A stretch of DNA of 6,191 nucleotides, from the NCBI GenBank assembly GCA_023428205.1, contig JAEYZB010000165.1, positions 1-6,191 of the forward strand, read 5' to 3'. Position 1 is the first letter of the stretch, and the number at the start of each line of letters is the position of its first letter. This document shows positions 1-6,189 of this stretch, in pieces. The notes under the pieces are model-generated. The model was not told the origin of the DNA and ran no database searches. It saw nothing but the letters and a program-made list of their open reading frames with translations. This DNA comes from Bacteroidota bacterium (GTDB taxonomy: Bacteria; Bacteroidota; Bacteroidia; Chitinophagales; LD1). A program made the position numbers and the translations under genes.

Positions 1-531
1 CAAGACCCGTATTCATCACTCAATCCGCGTATGACTATCGGTAATGCGATTCAAGAACCGATGACCGTTCACGGTATTTTTGCCAACGAAAAAGAACGCA
101 AAGAAAAAGTGATTGAACTTTTGGAAAAAGTAAATATGAGACCCGAACAGTACAACCGCTATCCGCACGAATTTTCAGGCGGGCAGCGCCAGCGTATTTG
201 TATTGCGCGCGCACTCGCACTCAATCCGCGTTTCATTATTTGTGATGAATCTGTTTCAGCATTGGACGTTTCGGTGCAGGCGCAGGTTTTGAACTTGCTC
301 ATTCACTTGCGTGAAGAATTTAAGTTTACCTACATCTTCATTTCACACGATCTTTCAGTTGTGAAATTTATGAGCGACCGTATGGTGGTGATGAATAAAG
401 GAAAAATTGAAGAAATGGGCGCGGCAGATGAAATCTACAACCACCCGCAACAAGACTACACGAAACGCTTGATATCTGCCATTCCAAAAGGAGAGTTGGA
501 GCATATTAAGGCAAGGTTTGTTACTGCGTAA
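1..531 (+). CDS. ABC transporter ATP-binding protein, oligopeptide/dipeptide type (5'-partial)
   Basis: The reading frame is open from base 1, so the start lies outside the window and about 176 C-terminal residues are visible. The protein is an ATPase that powers import or export across the inner membrane, most like the Opp/Dpp peptide-transport ATPases. The visible parts run in the right order: a Q-loop (QDPYSSLNPR) at the very start, the ABC signature SGGQRQR at 175-195, Walker B ending CDES at 241-252 (catalytic Glu 247-249; Ser replaces the usual Pro after it), the D-loop SALD, and the H-loop His at 346-348 in ISHDLSVV. Walker A must lie just upstream. The end is short (YTKRLISAIP plus about 15 residues) and lacks the long oligopeptide/HPY extension of many OppF/DppF proteins. 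It could be a single-domain subunit or the second half of a fused double-ATPase; the window cannot decide. Peptide specificity is inferred from family resemblance only. Confidence 0.93.
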   Translation, partial: QDPYSSLNPRMTIGNAIQEPMTVHGIFANEKERKEKVIELLEKVNMRPEQYNRYPHEFSGGQRQRICIARALALNPRFIICDESVSALDVSVQAQVLNLLIHLREEFKFTYIFISHDLSVVKFMSDRMVVMNKGKIEEMGAADEIYNHPQQDYTKRLISAIPKGELEHIKARFVTA

Positions 532-628
532 ATTTAGGCAAAAGGAATAGTCTTAAGGCGTTTTGACTTACGTTTTACGCTAAAAATAGGCATTTTGAGA
601 TGTTTTTTGGGTATTGAAATTATACACA
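532..628 (+). other. Intergenic gap between ABC ATPase and HNH gene
   Basis: This stretch is short and AT-rich. I see no convincing intrinsic terminator for the ABC gene. The only symmetry is a distant pair, GCGTAAA at 526-532 and TTTACGC at 574-580, with a loop of about 41 nt, which is weak. No clear promoter match for the HNH gene is visible, so that gene may be read through from upstream or use a non-consensus promoter. Confidence 0.4.
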
Positions 629-1270
629 ATGGAGGTAAAAAAGATAAACCAAAAATATGCGGCTCTTGCGGAGCGTAGTTTTAAAACGAGGATAGAGAGT
701 TATCTGCTTCATAAGATACGAGAAAAGGAGAGTTTAGGCAACGTTACAATAGATGAGTTTCTCGCTTACGAGATAACGCCTGATAGAATAAAAGAGTACG
801 AGCAAGATTGGCAAAAAGATAAATGTGATGAAATTGGGTCAACTAAAGTTTCGGATGTAGATAAACTAATTACAGATTGGAAGAAAGAAAAGAAAGATAC
901 TTTGATAAAAGATTTATTGAAAGACTACAAGTCTTACTTTAAAAAACACATTTTGACACAAGGCGAGTTTAATCTATTTTATGTAGAAGACGATACTCAA
1001 CGAAAATGTGCGTATTGTGAGATTTCTGACCAAGAAATATCAGATATGCGAGAAAGAGGAACAATTAAAACAAAACGAGGTCGAGGTTATTCAATGGAAA
1101 TAGATAGAATAAATTCCAATGAAGAATATAAACGAGAAAACCTGCTGTTAGCTTGCTATTGGTGTAACAACGCTAAAACAGATGAATATACAGAAGATGA
1201 GTTTAGAGATATTATCGGAAAGGCAATAAAAAAGGTTTGGGAGCTAAGAAAATCCAAAGTCAATAATTGA
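629..1270 (+). CDS. HNH-family endonuclease with zinc-binding CxxC pairs
   Basis: This is a 213-residue protein. The C-terminal third is an HNH/treble-clef nuclease fold: CAYC (Cys127, Cys130), then MEIDRIN (Asp159, Arg160), then NLLLACYWCNNAK (Asn171, Cys176, Cys179, Asn180), with an acidic helix after it. The two CxxC pairs should bind one structural zinc. In classical HNH enzymes the central motif reads D-H; here it is D-R, as in an IDR-type HNH subgroup I recall from phages and mobile DNA, so the catalytic base may sit elsewhere. The N-terminal 120 residues are charged, mostly helical in appearance and unrecognised. The ATG at 629 is preferred over an in-frame TTG at 614, because Bacteroidota rarely start on TTG. 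The gene is very AT-rich: rows 841-900 and 1081-1140 hold 17 and 16 G+C in 60. It stands alone before a strong terminator. A role in DNA cleavage (defence, mobile element or homing) is inference. Confidence 0.82.
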   Translation: MEVKKINQKYAALAERSFKTRIESYLLHKIREKESLGNVTIDEFLAYEITPDRIKEYEQDWQKDKCDEIGSTKVSDVDKLITDWKKEKKDTLIKDLLKDYKSYFKKHILTQGEFNLFYVEDDTQRKCAYCEISDQEISDMRERGTIKTKRGRGYSMEIDRINSNEEYKRENLLLACYWCNNAKTDEYTEDEFRDIIGKAIKKVWELRKSKVNN

Positions 1271-1279
1271 TTACAAACG

Positions 1280-1308
1280 AAAAACGGCATTTTATGCCGT
1301 TTTTTTTA
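1280..1308 (+). terminator. Intrinsic terminator after the HNH gene
   Basis: There is a perfect 10-bp stem, AAAACGGCAT (1281-1290) with ATGCCGTTTT (1294-1303), closed by a TTT loop and followed by T residues to 1308. A run of A on the upstream side means it may also stop transcription from the other strand. It starts 10 nt after the HNH stop codon and separates that gene from the cluster beginning at 1477. Confidence 0.88.
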
Positions 1309-1476
1309 TGTCATTATTTCAACTAAAGACTATATAAAGTCAAATAATAAATAACTATCACACTTTAACACGCATTTCGTTTTTCTTAACTAACTAGCTC
1401 CGTTTTTTTGTCGTGTTTTGCATTGTCATAATCAATTGATATATAATTATTTATATTATTAATTAAAACAATAAAT
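1309..1476 (+). promoter_or_regulatory. AT-rich intergenic region, probable promoter of the three-gene cluster
   Basis: This is 168 bases of strongly AT-rich sequence with no plausible gene. Because a strong terminator precedes it and a co-oriented gene cluster follows, a promoter is expected here. A possible but weak pair is TTTG at 1417-1420 and TATAATTA at 1442-1449, spaced 21 nt; only the TA of the downstream box fits the Bacteroidota TAnnTTTG consensus well. The leader just before ATG 1477 is A/T-only over many bases, with no Shine-Dalgarno motif, which is typical for this phylum. Placement of the boxes is a guess. Confidence 0.35.
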
Positions 1477-2094
1477 ATGCAAACAGAAAATTACAAAAAA
1501 GCTTTGCGGGAAACACTTGAAAATATGCAAAGCATCTACGGAATTTTACTCGATTCTATGCTCAACATTGCAATGCAAGACGAGCTAAAAGAATGGAACG
1601 AAGCTACGCCAATTGGCACGGAAGTGAGGTTTGATTTCGAGTTTCTAAACACGCTTGATGATATGAATATCGGGCTACTGATGAAATTGAAAAATCAGTT
1701 GGACGAAACCTATCAAAGTATCGAAAGTTTGAACGGAATAGACTTTGAAGAAGAAAGCATAGCAGATAAAACAGAACACAATTTGAGAAATCCGAACATC
1801 GAAGAAAAAGCACCCGATAGAGAAGAGCAAAAAGAGTATGTGTACAAACGGTTGCCGTTTTATCTTTCATTAGACGATTACGACAGAATTGCGTTTGCTT
1901 TTGAAATAATTTGGGGAAGCCACACAGGCGAAATTGTAGGCGATGGTGATTTTCGTAGAATGACGAACAATTGGCTACGAAGTTCGGGACACGAAAATGT
2001 TATTCCGCTTGAATTAGTTGACAAAACAGTGGATTTGATATTGGATTATATGGAAAGCATTGGTCAATGGAATAGTGATTTCGGAGCGAACTAA
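1477..2094 (+). CDS. Acidic protein of unknown function, first gene of the cluster
   Basis: I do not recognise this 205-residue protein. It has no signal peptide and no membrane segment, so it is probably cytoplasmic. Three parts can be seen. An N-terminal region of about 85 residues is rich in Leu, Met and Glu and looks helical. A very acidic, polar linker follows (about residues 90-120, with EEES and EEKAPDREEQ). The compact C-terminal domain starts near RLPFYLSLDDYDRIAFAF and contains WGSHTGEIVGDGDFRR and, near the end, a helix LVDKTVDLILDYM. The GDGD stretch is suggestive of a loop but does not make a proper EF-hand. The ATG at 1477 follows an A/T-only leader. Only 11 nt separate its stop from the deiminase-like gene, so the two are very likely co-transcribed and may be partners. 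Possible roles are regulator, adaptor or substrate-binding subunit; none can be chosen from sequence. Confidence 0.8.
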   Translation: MQTENYKKALRETLENMQSIYGILLDSMLNIAMQDELKEWNEATPIGTEVRFDFEFLNTLDDMNIGLLMKLKNQLDETYQSIESLNGIDFEEESIADKTEHNLRNPNIEEKAPDREEQKEYVYKRLPFYLSLDDYDRIAFAFEIIWGSHTGEIVGDGDFRRMTNNWLRSSGHENVIPLELVDKTVDLILDYMESIGQWNSDFGAN

Positions 2095-2105
2095 AAATTG
2101 TAGAG

Positions 2106-2942
2106 ATGATAACAGACAAAGAAACAAACACGCTTTACGTTTCGAGTTTATTGCAAACAAAGTATGTCTCGTTTCATAAACGATTTGTAGAAACGCTCAA
2201 CAAAAACGGAATTGCGATAAACTATCTGCGCAACACAAAAGATATTTGGTGTCGAGATTTTATGCCAATTCAGCGAAGCGAAAAAACGTTCGTGCAATTT
2301 CAATACGAACCAATCTATTTGAAAGGTTACGAACATCTGAAATCAAATCCGAAAGAAGTTTGGAAAGATTTAGGCATAAATGTGGTGCAACGTAATCTTG
2401 TGTTAGACGGTGGAAATGTTGTAAAATGGGACAACACCATTGTTGTAACGGACAGAGTGTACAAAGACAATCCTGATTGGAACGAAACTGAAATTTGTAA
2501 TGAATTGAAAGCGCAGTTAGCAGTAGAAAAAGTCATCATCATTCCTGAACCGAAAGATGATATGACGGGACACAGTGATGGAATTTTACGATTTATCAAA
2601 GAAGATATAGTTGTGATAAATGATTTTAGCAAAATAGACAAAGAGTATTATTTGCGGTTGAAGCATAGTTTGCTTAGTGAAGGTATTCAGTACATAGAAA
2701 TACCGAATGAATACGAGAAAAATAAATCGAAAACTGACGACACAAGCGACCACATCAACTTTTTAGAAATGGAAAATTTAGTGTTAGTGCCTAAATACGG
2801 AATCAAAACTGATGAAGTCGCAATGAATATTTACTCGGAATTATTCAACGGTAAAAAAGTTGATTTTATTGATTGTAGAGGAATAGCAAAACAAGGAGGA
2901 GTGCTGAATTGCATCACTTGGAACATTAAAAATAAAACATAA
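2106..2942 (+). CDS. Short agmatine/peptidylarginine deiminase-family hydrolase
   Basis: This 278-residue protein belongs to the guanidine-modifying PAD_porph/agmatine deiminase family, whose members hydrolyse a guanidinium group through a covalent Cys intermediate. Its motifs are in the right order: WCRDFMP (Trp48, Arg50, Asp51), LDGGN (Asp101, Asn104), GHSDG (His156, Asp158), DHIN before a VLVP strand (Asn218), and GGVLNC (Cys269) nine residues before the end. All catalytic positions (Asp51, His156, Asp158, Cys269) are therefore kept. It is shorter than typical AguA (about 340-370 residues), and the motifs around the active site differ: GGVLNC in place of the usual GGGxIHC, and CRDFMP in place of the usual RDxGP. 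No signal peptide is seen, unlike secreted PPAD. It lies 11 nt after the unknown gene and 11 nt before the phosphatase gene. The AguB-type gene downstream suggests agmatine as substrate, but another guanidino compound is equally possible. Confidence 0.88.
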   Translation: MITDKETNTLYVSSLLQTKYVSFHKRFVETLNKNGIAINYLRNTKDIWCRDFMPIQRSEKTFVQFQYEPIYLKGYEHLKSNPKEVWKDLGINVVQRNLVLDGGNVVKWDNTIVVTDRVYKDNPDWNETEICNELKAQLAVEKVIIIPEPKDDMTGHSDGILRFIKEDIVVINDFSKIDKEYYLRLKHSLLSEGIQYIEIPNEYEKNKSKTDDTSDHINFLEMENLVLVPKYGIKTDEVAMNIYSELFNGKKVDFIDCRGIAKQGGVLNCITWNIKNKT

Positions 2943-2953
2943 ACGATTTCAAT

Positions 2954-3784
2954 ATGGGAATGCCAAATCACATCGTATTTATCCGACACGGAGAATCGGA
3001 AGCAAATGTTATTCAACTTCGTGATAAACGAGGAGAAGATATGACAACGAAAGAAAATAAAGCGGTTCGCACTCGAACTGATTACAAACAACGCCTTTCA
3101 AAAAAAGGTATCGAACAAGCAACACAAGCGCGAGAATGGATAACGGACAACATTGGTGATTTCGGAGAATTTGATTCTTATTTCGTTTCGAGTTTTTTTC
3201 GCGCACGCGAAACGGCTGCGGTAATTTCTGCAAACAATCAAGACATCAAATGGGAAATTGACGATCGACTTGCAGAACGTAATTGGGGAGCCCACGCCCC
3301 CTTAACTATTGCAGAGCGAAAAGAACGCTACGATATAACAGACAAACTAATGTGGAACGACCCATTTCACGCGGCATTTGAAGGCGGTGAAAGTATTTGG
3401 AGCGTAAAGAATGAACGTGTTCGGAATTTGATGAACACTTGGGCAAGGGAGCAAGACGGCAAAAAGATTTTCGTTGTTACACACGGAGATTTAATTCGAG
3501 CTGCGCGAGTAGCTTTTGAACGAATTTTGCCCGAAGAATTTGAAGCAATTGAACGAAATCCGAAGTATAAAGTTCGTAACTGTCAGATTTTGGAATACTC
3601 ACGCATCAACCCATTCACGGGTGCAGACGAAGGAAAAATAAAATGGCGTAGAATCACAAATCCAACAGCCCCCGAAACATCGCCCGATAATGGCAAATGG
3701 ATTGAATTGCGTGGTAAACCCAAAATGAGTTCAGCCGAAATTTTAAAGCAACTCAAAAATGATTCACCTAATTTAATTAGATAA
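2954..3784 (+). CDS. Histidine phosphatase superfamily protein (phosphoglycerate-mutase-like)
   Basis: This 276-residue enzyme has the branch-1 histidine-phosphatase fold. The phospho-accepting His12 lies in FIRHGES with Arg11. Arg83 is in SSFFRARETA, the acidic Glu108 is in LAERNWG, and the second core His177 is in VVTHGDLIRAA, so the catalytic set looks complete. Such enzymes transfer or remove phosphate through a phospho-histidine. Family membership does not fix the substrate, which ranges over sugars, nucleotides, cofactors and proteins. Two parts stand out: a charged insertion of about 35 residues between the RHG motif and LSKKG, and a C-terminal tail after about residue 225, rich in Pro, Lys and Trp, ending in a short helix (SSAEILKQLKND). 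The start at 2954 is used; a second in-frame ATG at 2960 is also possible. It is the third gene of the cluster and has no signal peptide. Substrate and link to the deiminase-like enzyme are unknown. Confidence 0.9.
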   Translation: MGMPNHIVFIRHGESEANVIQLRDKRGEDMTTKENKAVRTRTDYKQRLSKKGIEQATQAREWITDNIGDFGEFDSYFVSSFFRARETAAVISANNQDIKWEIDDRLAERNWGAHAPLTIAERKERYDITDKLMWNDPFHAAFEGGESIWSVKNERVRNLMNTWAREQDGKKIFVVTHGDLIRAARVAFERILPEEFEAIERNPKYKVRNCQILEYSRINPFTGADEGKIKWRRITNPTAPETSPDNGKWIELRGKPKMSSAEILKQLKNDSPNLIR

Positions 3785-3852
3785 AAAAAACCGTTTTTTA
3801 GCATATCAAAAAGTGTTTTCTAATTTTTATCTTCGCGCTCTAAACTTTAGAA
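3785..3852 (+). promoter_or_regulatory. Gap before aguB with a possible -7 box
   Basis: This 68-nt, very AT-rich gap contains TATCTTCG at 3828-3835, which matches the Bacteroidota -7 box TAnnTTTG at all fixed bases but one and lies 17 nt before the ATG at 3853. No convincing -33 TTTG is found 19-21 nt upstream. A six-pair A:T hairpin (3785-3790 with 3794-3799) follows the phosphatase stop but is too weak to call a terminator. The aguB gene may have its own promoter, or be partly read through from the cluster. Confidence 0.35.
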
Positions 3853-4728
3853 ATGGCAAAAGTAAAAGTTGGTTTGGTGCAAATGAGTTGTGCAAAAGAA
3901 GTGCAACCGAACGTAGAAAAAGCAATCAAAGGCATTCGTGAAGCGGCCGCAAAAGGCGCGCAGATAGTGTGTTTGCAAGAGTTGTTTACTTCGCTTTATT
4001 TTTGTGATGTGGAAGATTACGACAACTTCTTATTGGCGGAACAAATACCCGGTCCGACAACCGATACGCTTTCAAAAGTAGCGAAAGAATTAGGCGTGGT
4101 GATTATCGCTTCGCTGTTTGAAAAACGTGTAGAAGGTCTGTATCACAATACTACGGCTGTGATTGATGCAGATGGCTCGTACTTGGGCAAGTACCGCAAA
4201 ATGCACATTCCTGATGACCCTGCGTTTTACGAGAAATTCTATTTCACACCGGGCGATTTGGGCTATAAAACGTTCCAAACGAAGTTTGCGAAAATCGGTG
4301 TGCTGATTTGCTGGGATCAATGGTATCCTGAAGCAGCGCGAATTACTTCATTGATGGGAGCAGAGATTTTGTTTTACCCGACAGCAATCGGTTGGGCGAC
4401 TTCGCAAGATGAAGCGACAAATATTGAACAGTACAACGCGTGGCAAATGATGCAACGTGCACACGCCATTTCAAATGGTGTTCACGTGGTGAGCGTGAAC
4501 CGCGTGGGTTTTGAGCAAGAAGGCAAAATGAAATTCTGGGGAGGAAGTTTTGTAAGCAATCCGTTTGGCTCGTTGTTGCACCTTTCTTCACACGATAAAG
4601 AACAAACCGATGTGGTGGAAATTGACACTAAGAAAACAGATTTTTTCCGAACACATTGGCCTTTCTTGCGCGACAGAAGAATTGATTCTTATGCGCCAAT
4701 TACGAAACGGTTTATAGATGAGGATTAG
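3853..4728 (+). CDS. aguB: N-carbamoylputrescine amidohydrolase (nitrilase superfamily)
   Basis: This enzyme hydrolyses N-carbamoylputrescine to putrescine, CO2 and ammonia, the last step of the agmatine route to polyamines, in the cytoplasm. The 291-residue length is normal for the family. The nitrilase triad is complete: Glu43 in CLQELF, Lys116 in KYRKMHIPDD, and Cys153 in VLICWDQWYPEAAR. The stretch from KMHIPDD through EKFYFTPGD is characteristic of the carbamoylputrescine-specific branch, which is why I prefer it over a general amidase or beta-ureidopropionase. The ATG at 3853 gives the expected MAKVKVGLVQM beginning. In many Bacteroidota a full-length AguA is encoded next to this gene; here the only deiminase-family gene in view is the short divergent one at 2106-2942, with the phosphatase gene between them. 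Its G+C is higher than that of the HNH gene (27 of 60 in row 4021-4080), consistent with a core gene. Confidence 0.93.
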   Translation: MAKVKVGLVQMSCAKEVQPNVEKAIKGIREAAAKGAQIVCLQELFTSLYFCDVEDYDNFLLAEQIPGPTTDTLSKVAKELGVVIIASLFEKRVEGLYHNTTAVIDADGSYLGKYRKMHIPDDPAFYEKFYFTPGDLGYKTFQTKFAKIGVLICWDQWYPEAARITSLMGAEILFYPTAIGWATSQDEATNIEQYNAWQMMQRAHAISNGVHVVSVNRVGFEQEGKMKFWGGSFVSNPFGSLLHLSSHDKEQTDVVEIDTKKTDFFRTHWPFLRDRRIDSYAPITKRFIDED

Positions 4729-4763
4729 TTCGTAAAATCTTGCTCATTTTTTCGCACCATTTC

Positions 4764-4780
4764 AACGACCTCGTTTTTTT
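4764..4780 (+). terminator. Weak candidate terminator between convergent genes
   Basis: A short stem AACG (4764-4767) and CGTT (4772-4775) with a four-base loop runs into a T-tract ending at 4780. It sits 35 nt after the aguB stop, in the 59-nt gap between aguB and the convergent secreted-protein gene, where a terminator is expected. The stem is short, so this is tentative. Confidence 0.35.
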
Positions 4781-4787
4781 ACACCAT

Positions 4788-5669
4788 TTATTGTCCTTGT
4801 TGCACAAATTGCGGATTGGCTTCTTGCAGCGATTGGATTTTCCTTTGCACTTCTATCCATTTCGGATATAGTTCCGCGTTGGGATTATTTTTGTACCAGT
4901 ATTCTAAACTAAAAAGTTCTTGTTTGGTCGCTTTATTGTAGAATCCAATCAGGTGGTCATTCAATTGAATGATACTCTTATCTATGAAATTTATCTTTCT
5001 GGAATTTACTTTGATGAGAGAATCACTGTCTGCTGAATTGCTTTGCAAATAAGGTTTGAGAAGGCTTGCAGACCTTTGAGATTGTTTTCCGCTACCTATT
5101 GCAACACTGTAAAAAGGGAGAGGTAATGCCAGTTGTTCGTTTTTGCTGTTGCGAATCACAAATGCATTTTCCGAAATCGTTTGACTATTTTCAATGCTGT
5201 TGTCATAGTCTTTATAGGTCCATTCATTTACGCGCTGACGGCCGTACAGATAGCCATAATCCAAATAATAAACAGAATCGTGTGAAATGCTTATCACCGA
5301 ATCGGTAAGCGGTAAAAGATTGCTTAAAATCAGACGGTTGGATTGCTGAAAGTATTCTACGTGTTCCGTATTGACGAAGTAGATTTTAGAGAAATTGAAA
5401 AACTTAATACACGCACTGATAATTCTCAGGTTTTCGATTAACGCTTTATTTTCAATTTTTTTCGCAACGCTTGTTTTGCCGGCTTCTCGGTAGGCTTGAA
5501 TTTGGCGTTGTTTGGTTTTCAGGCGCACCACCAATACCTTGTTTTTCAACTGCTGGATAGTTTGATAAGCATTAGCAGTTTCATCTTTCGTAAAATCAAA
5601 TTGCGCAGAAGAAACTAAACATGAAAAACTAAAAACTAAAACTAAGAAACCGGTTTTTGAAAACATCAT
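4788..5669 (-). CDS. Secreted protein of unknown function, coupled to coaD
   Basis: I do not recognise this 293-residue protein. The N-terminus is a clear Sec signal peptide: Lys5, a hydrophobic core (GFLVLVFSFSCLV, residues 7-19), then SSA with likely cleavage after Ala22, leaving an N-terminal Gln23. Cys17 lies in the core but lacks a proper lipobox, so a lipoprotein is unlikely. The mature part starts with a Lys/Gln/Arg-rich, helical region (about residues 32-75, with LKNKVLVVRLKTKQRQ), followed by a mixed region rich in Ser, Tyr and Asn that looks like beta structure. It ends in a Gln-rich helix (IQSLQEANPQFVQQGQ). In Gram-negative cells it should be periplasmic or exported. Its ATG overlaps the coaD stop in ATGA, so translation is probably coupled; a second ATG follows at once, and starting there would change little. 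Confidence 0.85.
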   Translation of the reverse strand: MMFSKTGFLVLVFSFSCLVSSAQFDFTKDETANAYQTIQQLKNKVLVVRLKTKQRQIQAYREAGKTSVAKKIENKALIENLRIISACIKFFNFSKIYFVNTEHVEYFQQSNRLILSNLLPLTDSVISISHDSVYYLDYGYLYGRQRVNEWTYKDYDNSIENSQTISENAFVIRNSKNEQLALPLPFYSVAIGSGKQSQRSASLLKPYLQSNSADSDSLIKVNSRKINFIDKSIIQLNDHLIGFYNKATKQELFSLEYWYKNNPNAELYPKWIEVQRKIQSLQEANPQFVQQGQ

Positions 5670-6139
5670 TTTATTTTTAATTCCTTAGCGATTTCTTTCG
5701 GCACAAATTTCTCGAACTTACCTTTGCCACGAATGATTTCACGAACAATGGTTGATGAGATGGAAGAGAGTTCTGCTGTGGCCAAAATAAGGACGGTTTC
5801 AATGTTTGGAAACATGGCATTATTCAAGTGAGCAATTGTTTTTTCGTATTCAAAATCCGCTGCTGAACGAATGCCTCGAATGATGTAATTTGCATTTTTC
5901 TTATCGCAAAAATCGGCTGTTAGACCCTGATAAGAATCGACTGAAACTTTTTTTTCATCTTTAAATACTTTTTTTAACCACGCTACACGTTGTTCTAACG
6001 TATACAAACTTTGTTTTTGCGAGTTTTCTCCAATGGCAATAATCACTTGGTCAAACAGTGGCAAGGCGCGTTTCATAATATCTACGTGTCCTACGGTAAT
6101 CGGGTCAAACGATCCGGGAAAAACGGCAATTTTTTTCAT
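5666..6139 (-). CDS. coaD: Phosphopantetheine adenylyltransferase
   Basis: CoaD (PPAT) joins ATP and 4'-phosphopantetheine to give dephospho-CoA and pyrophosphate, the penultimate step of coenzyme A synthesis, in the cytoplasm. The 157-residue length is typical. The nucleotidyltransferase motif is complete: FPGSFDPITVGH at residues 7-18, with His18 as the conserved HxGH-type second His position (TVGH). RGIRSAADFEYE in the middle carries the Arg residues that contact phosphate, and ISSTIVREI near the end is the second nucleotide-binding motif. The start MKKIAVFPG matches the family. The stop overlaps the start of the secreted-protein gene by 4 nt, and a Bacteroidota-type promoter candidate lies just upstream. 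Confidence 0.97.
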   Translation of the reverse strand: MKKIAVFPGSFDPITVGHVDIMKRALPLFDQVIIAIGENSQKQSLYTLEQRVAWLKKVFKDEKKVSVDSYQGLTADFCDKKNANYIIRGIRSAADFEYEKTIAHLNNAMFPNIETVLILATAELSSISSTIVREIIRGKGKFEKFVPKEIAKELKIK

Positions 6140-6158
6140 CAGTGTGTATTGAGGATTC

Positions 6159-6189
6159 GAAAATTATAATTTCTCGCGGCAATATCAAA
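6159..6189 (-). promoter_or_regulatory. Candidate Bacteroidota-type promoter for coaD
   Basis: Read on the minus strand, TTTG (6189-6186) is followed by exactly 19 nt and then TAATTTTC (6166-6159). This matches the phylum consensus TTTG-N19-21-TAnnTTTG with one mismatch, in the last base of the -7 box. A start about 7 nt further on would give a leader of roughly a dozen bases before the coaD ATG at 6139. The position and spacing make it credible. Confidence 0.55.

Noticed and set aside
17..231. A 14-base direct repeat, CACTCAATCCGCGT, at 17-30 and 218-231.
   Set aside because: Both copies encode LNPR in the same frame of the ABC ATPase, once in the Q-loop region and once before Walker B. It is a result of motif and codon use, not a repeat element.
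614..628. A TTG start 15 nt upstream of the ATG of the HNH gene.
   Set aside because: The added residues (MKLYT) bring no motif, and TTG starts are uncommon in Bacteroidota; the ATG at 629 is the simpler choice.
1328..1341. GACTATATAAAGTC as a possible operator palindrome.
   Set aside because: Only the outer four bases on each side pair; the centre is plain AT-rich sequence.
2327..2641. An open frame of about 104 codons on the minus strand inside the deiminase-like gene.
   Set aside because: It is fully covered by a gene with intact catalytic motifs, and its own product is Ser/Phe-rich with no recognisable domain: an antisense shadow.
3785..3799. A-tract and T-tract around CCG after the phosphatase gene, as a terminator.
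   Set aside because: The stem would be only A:T pairs with a three-base loop and no proper T-tract after it; too weak to call.
4755..4789. Direct repeat CACCATTT at 4755-4762 and 4782-4789 in the convergent gap.
   Set aside because: Only eight bases in low-complexity sequence; likely chance.
5066..5308. An open frame of about 80 codons on the plus strand inside the secreted-protein gene.
   Set aside because: It is antisense to a gene with a clear signal peptide and an overlapping start with coaD; its Cys/His-rich product shows no ordered metal motif.
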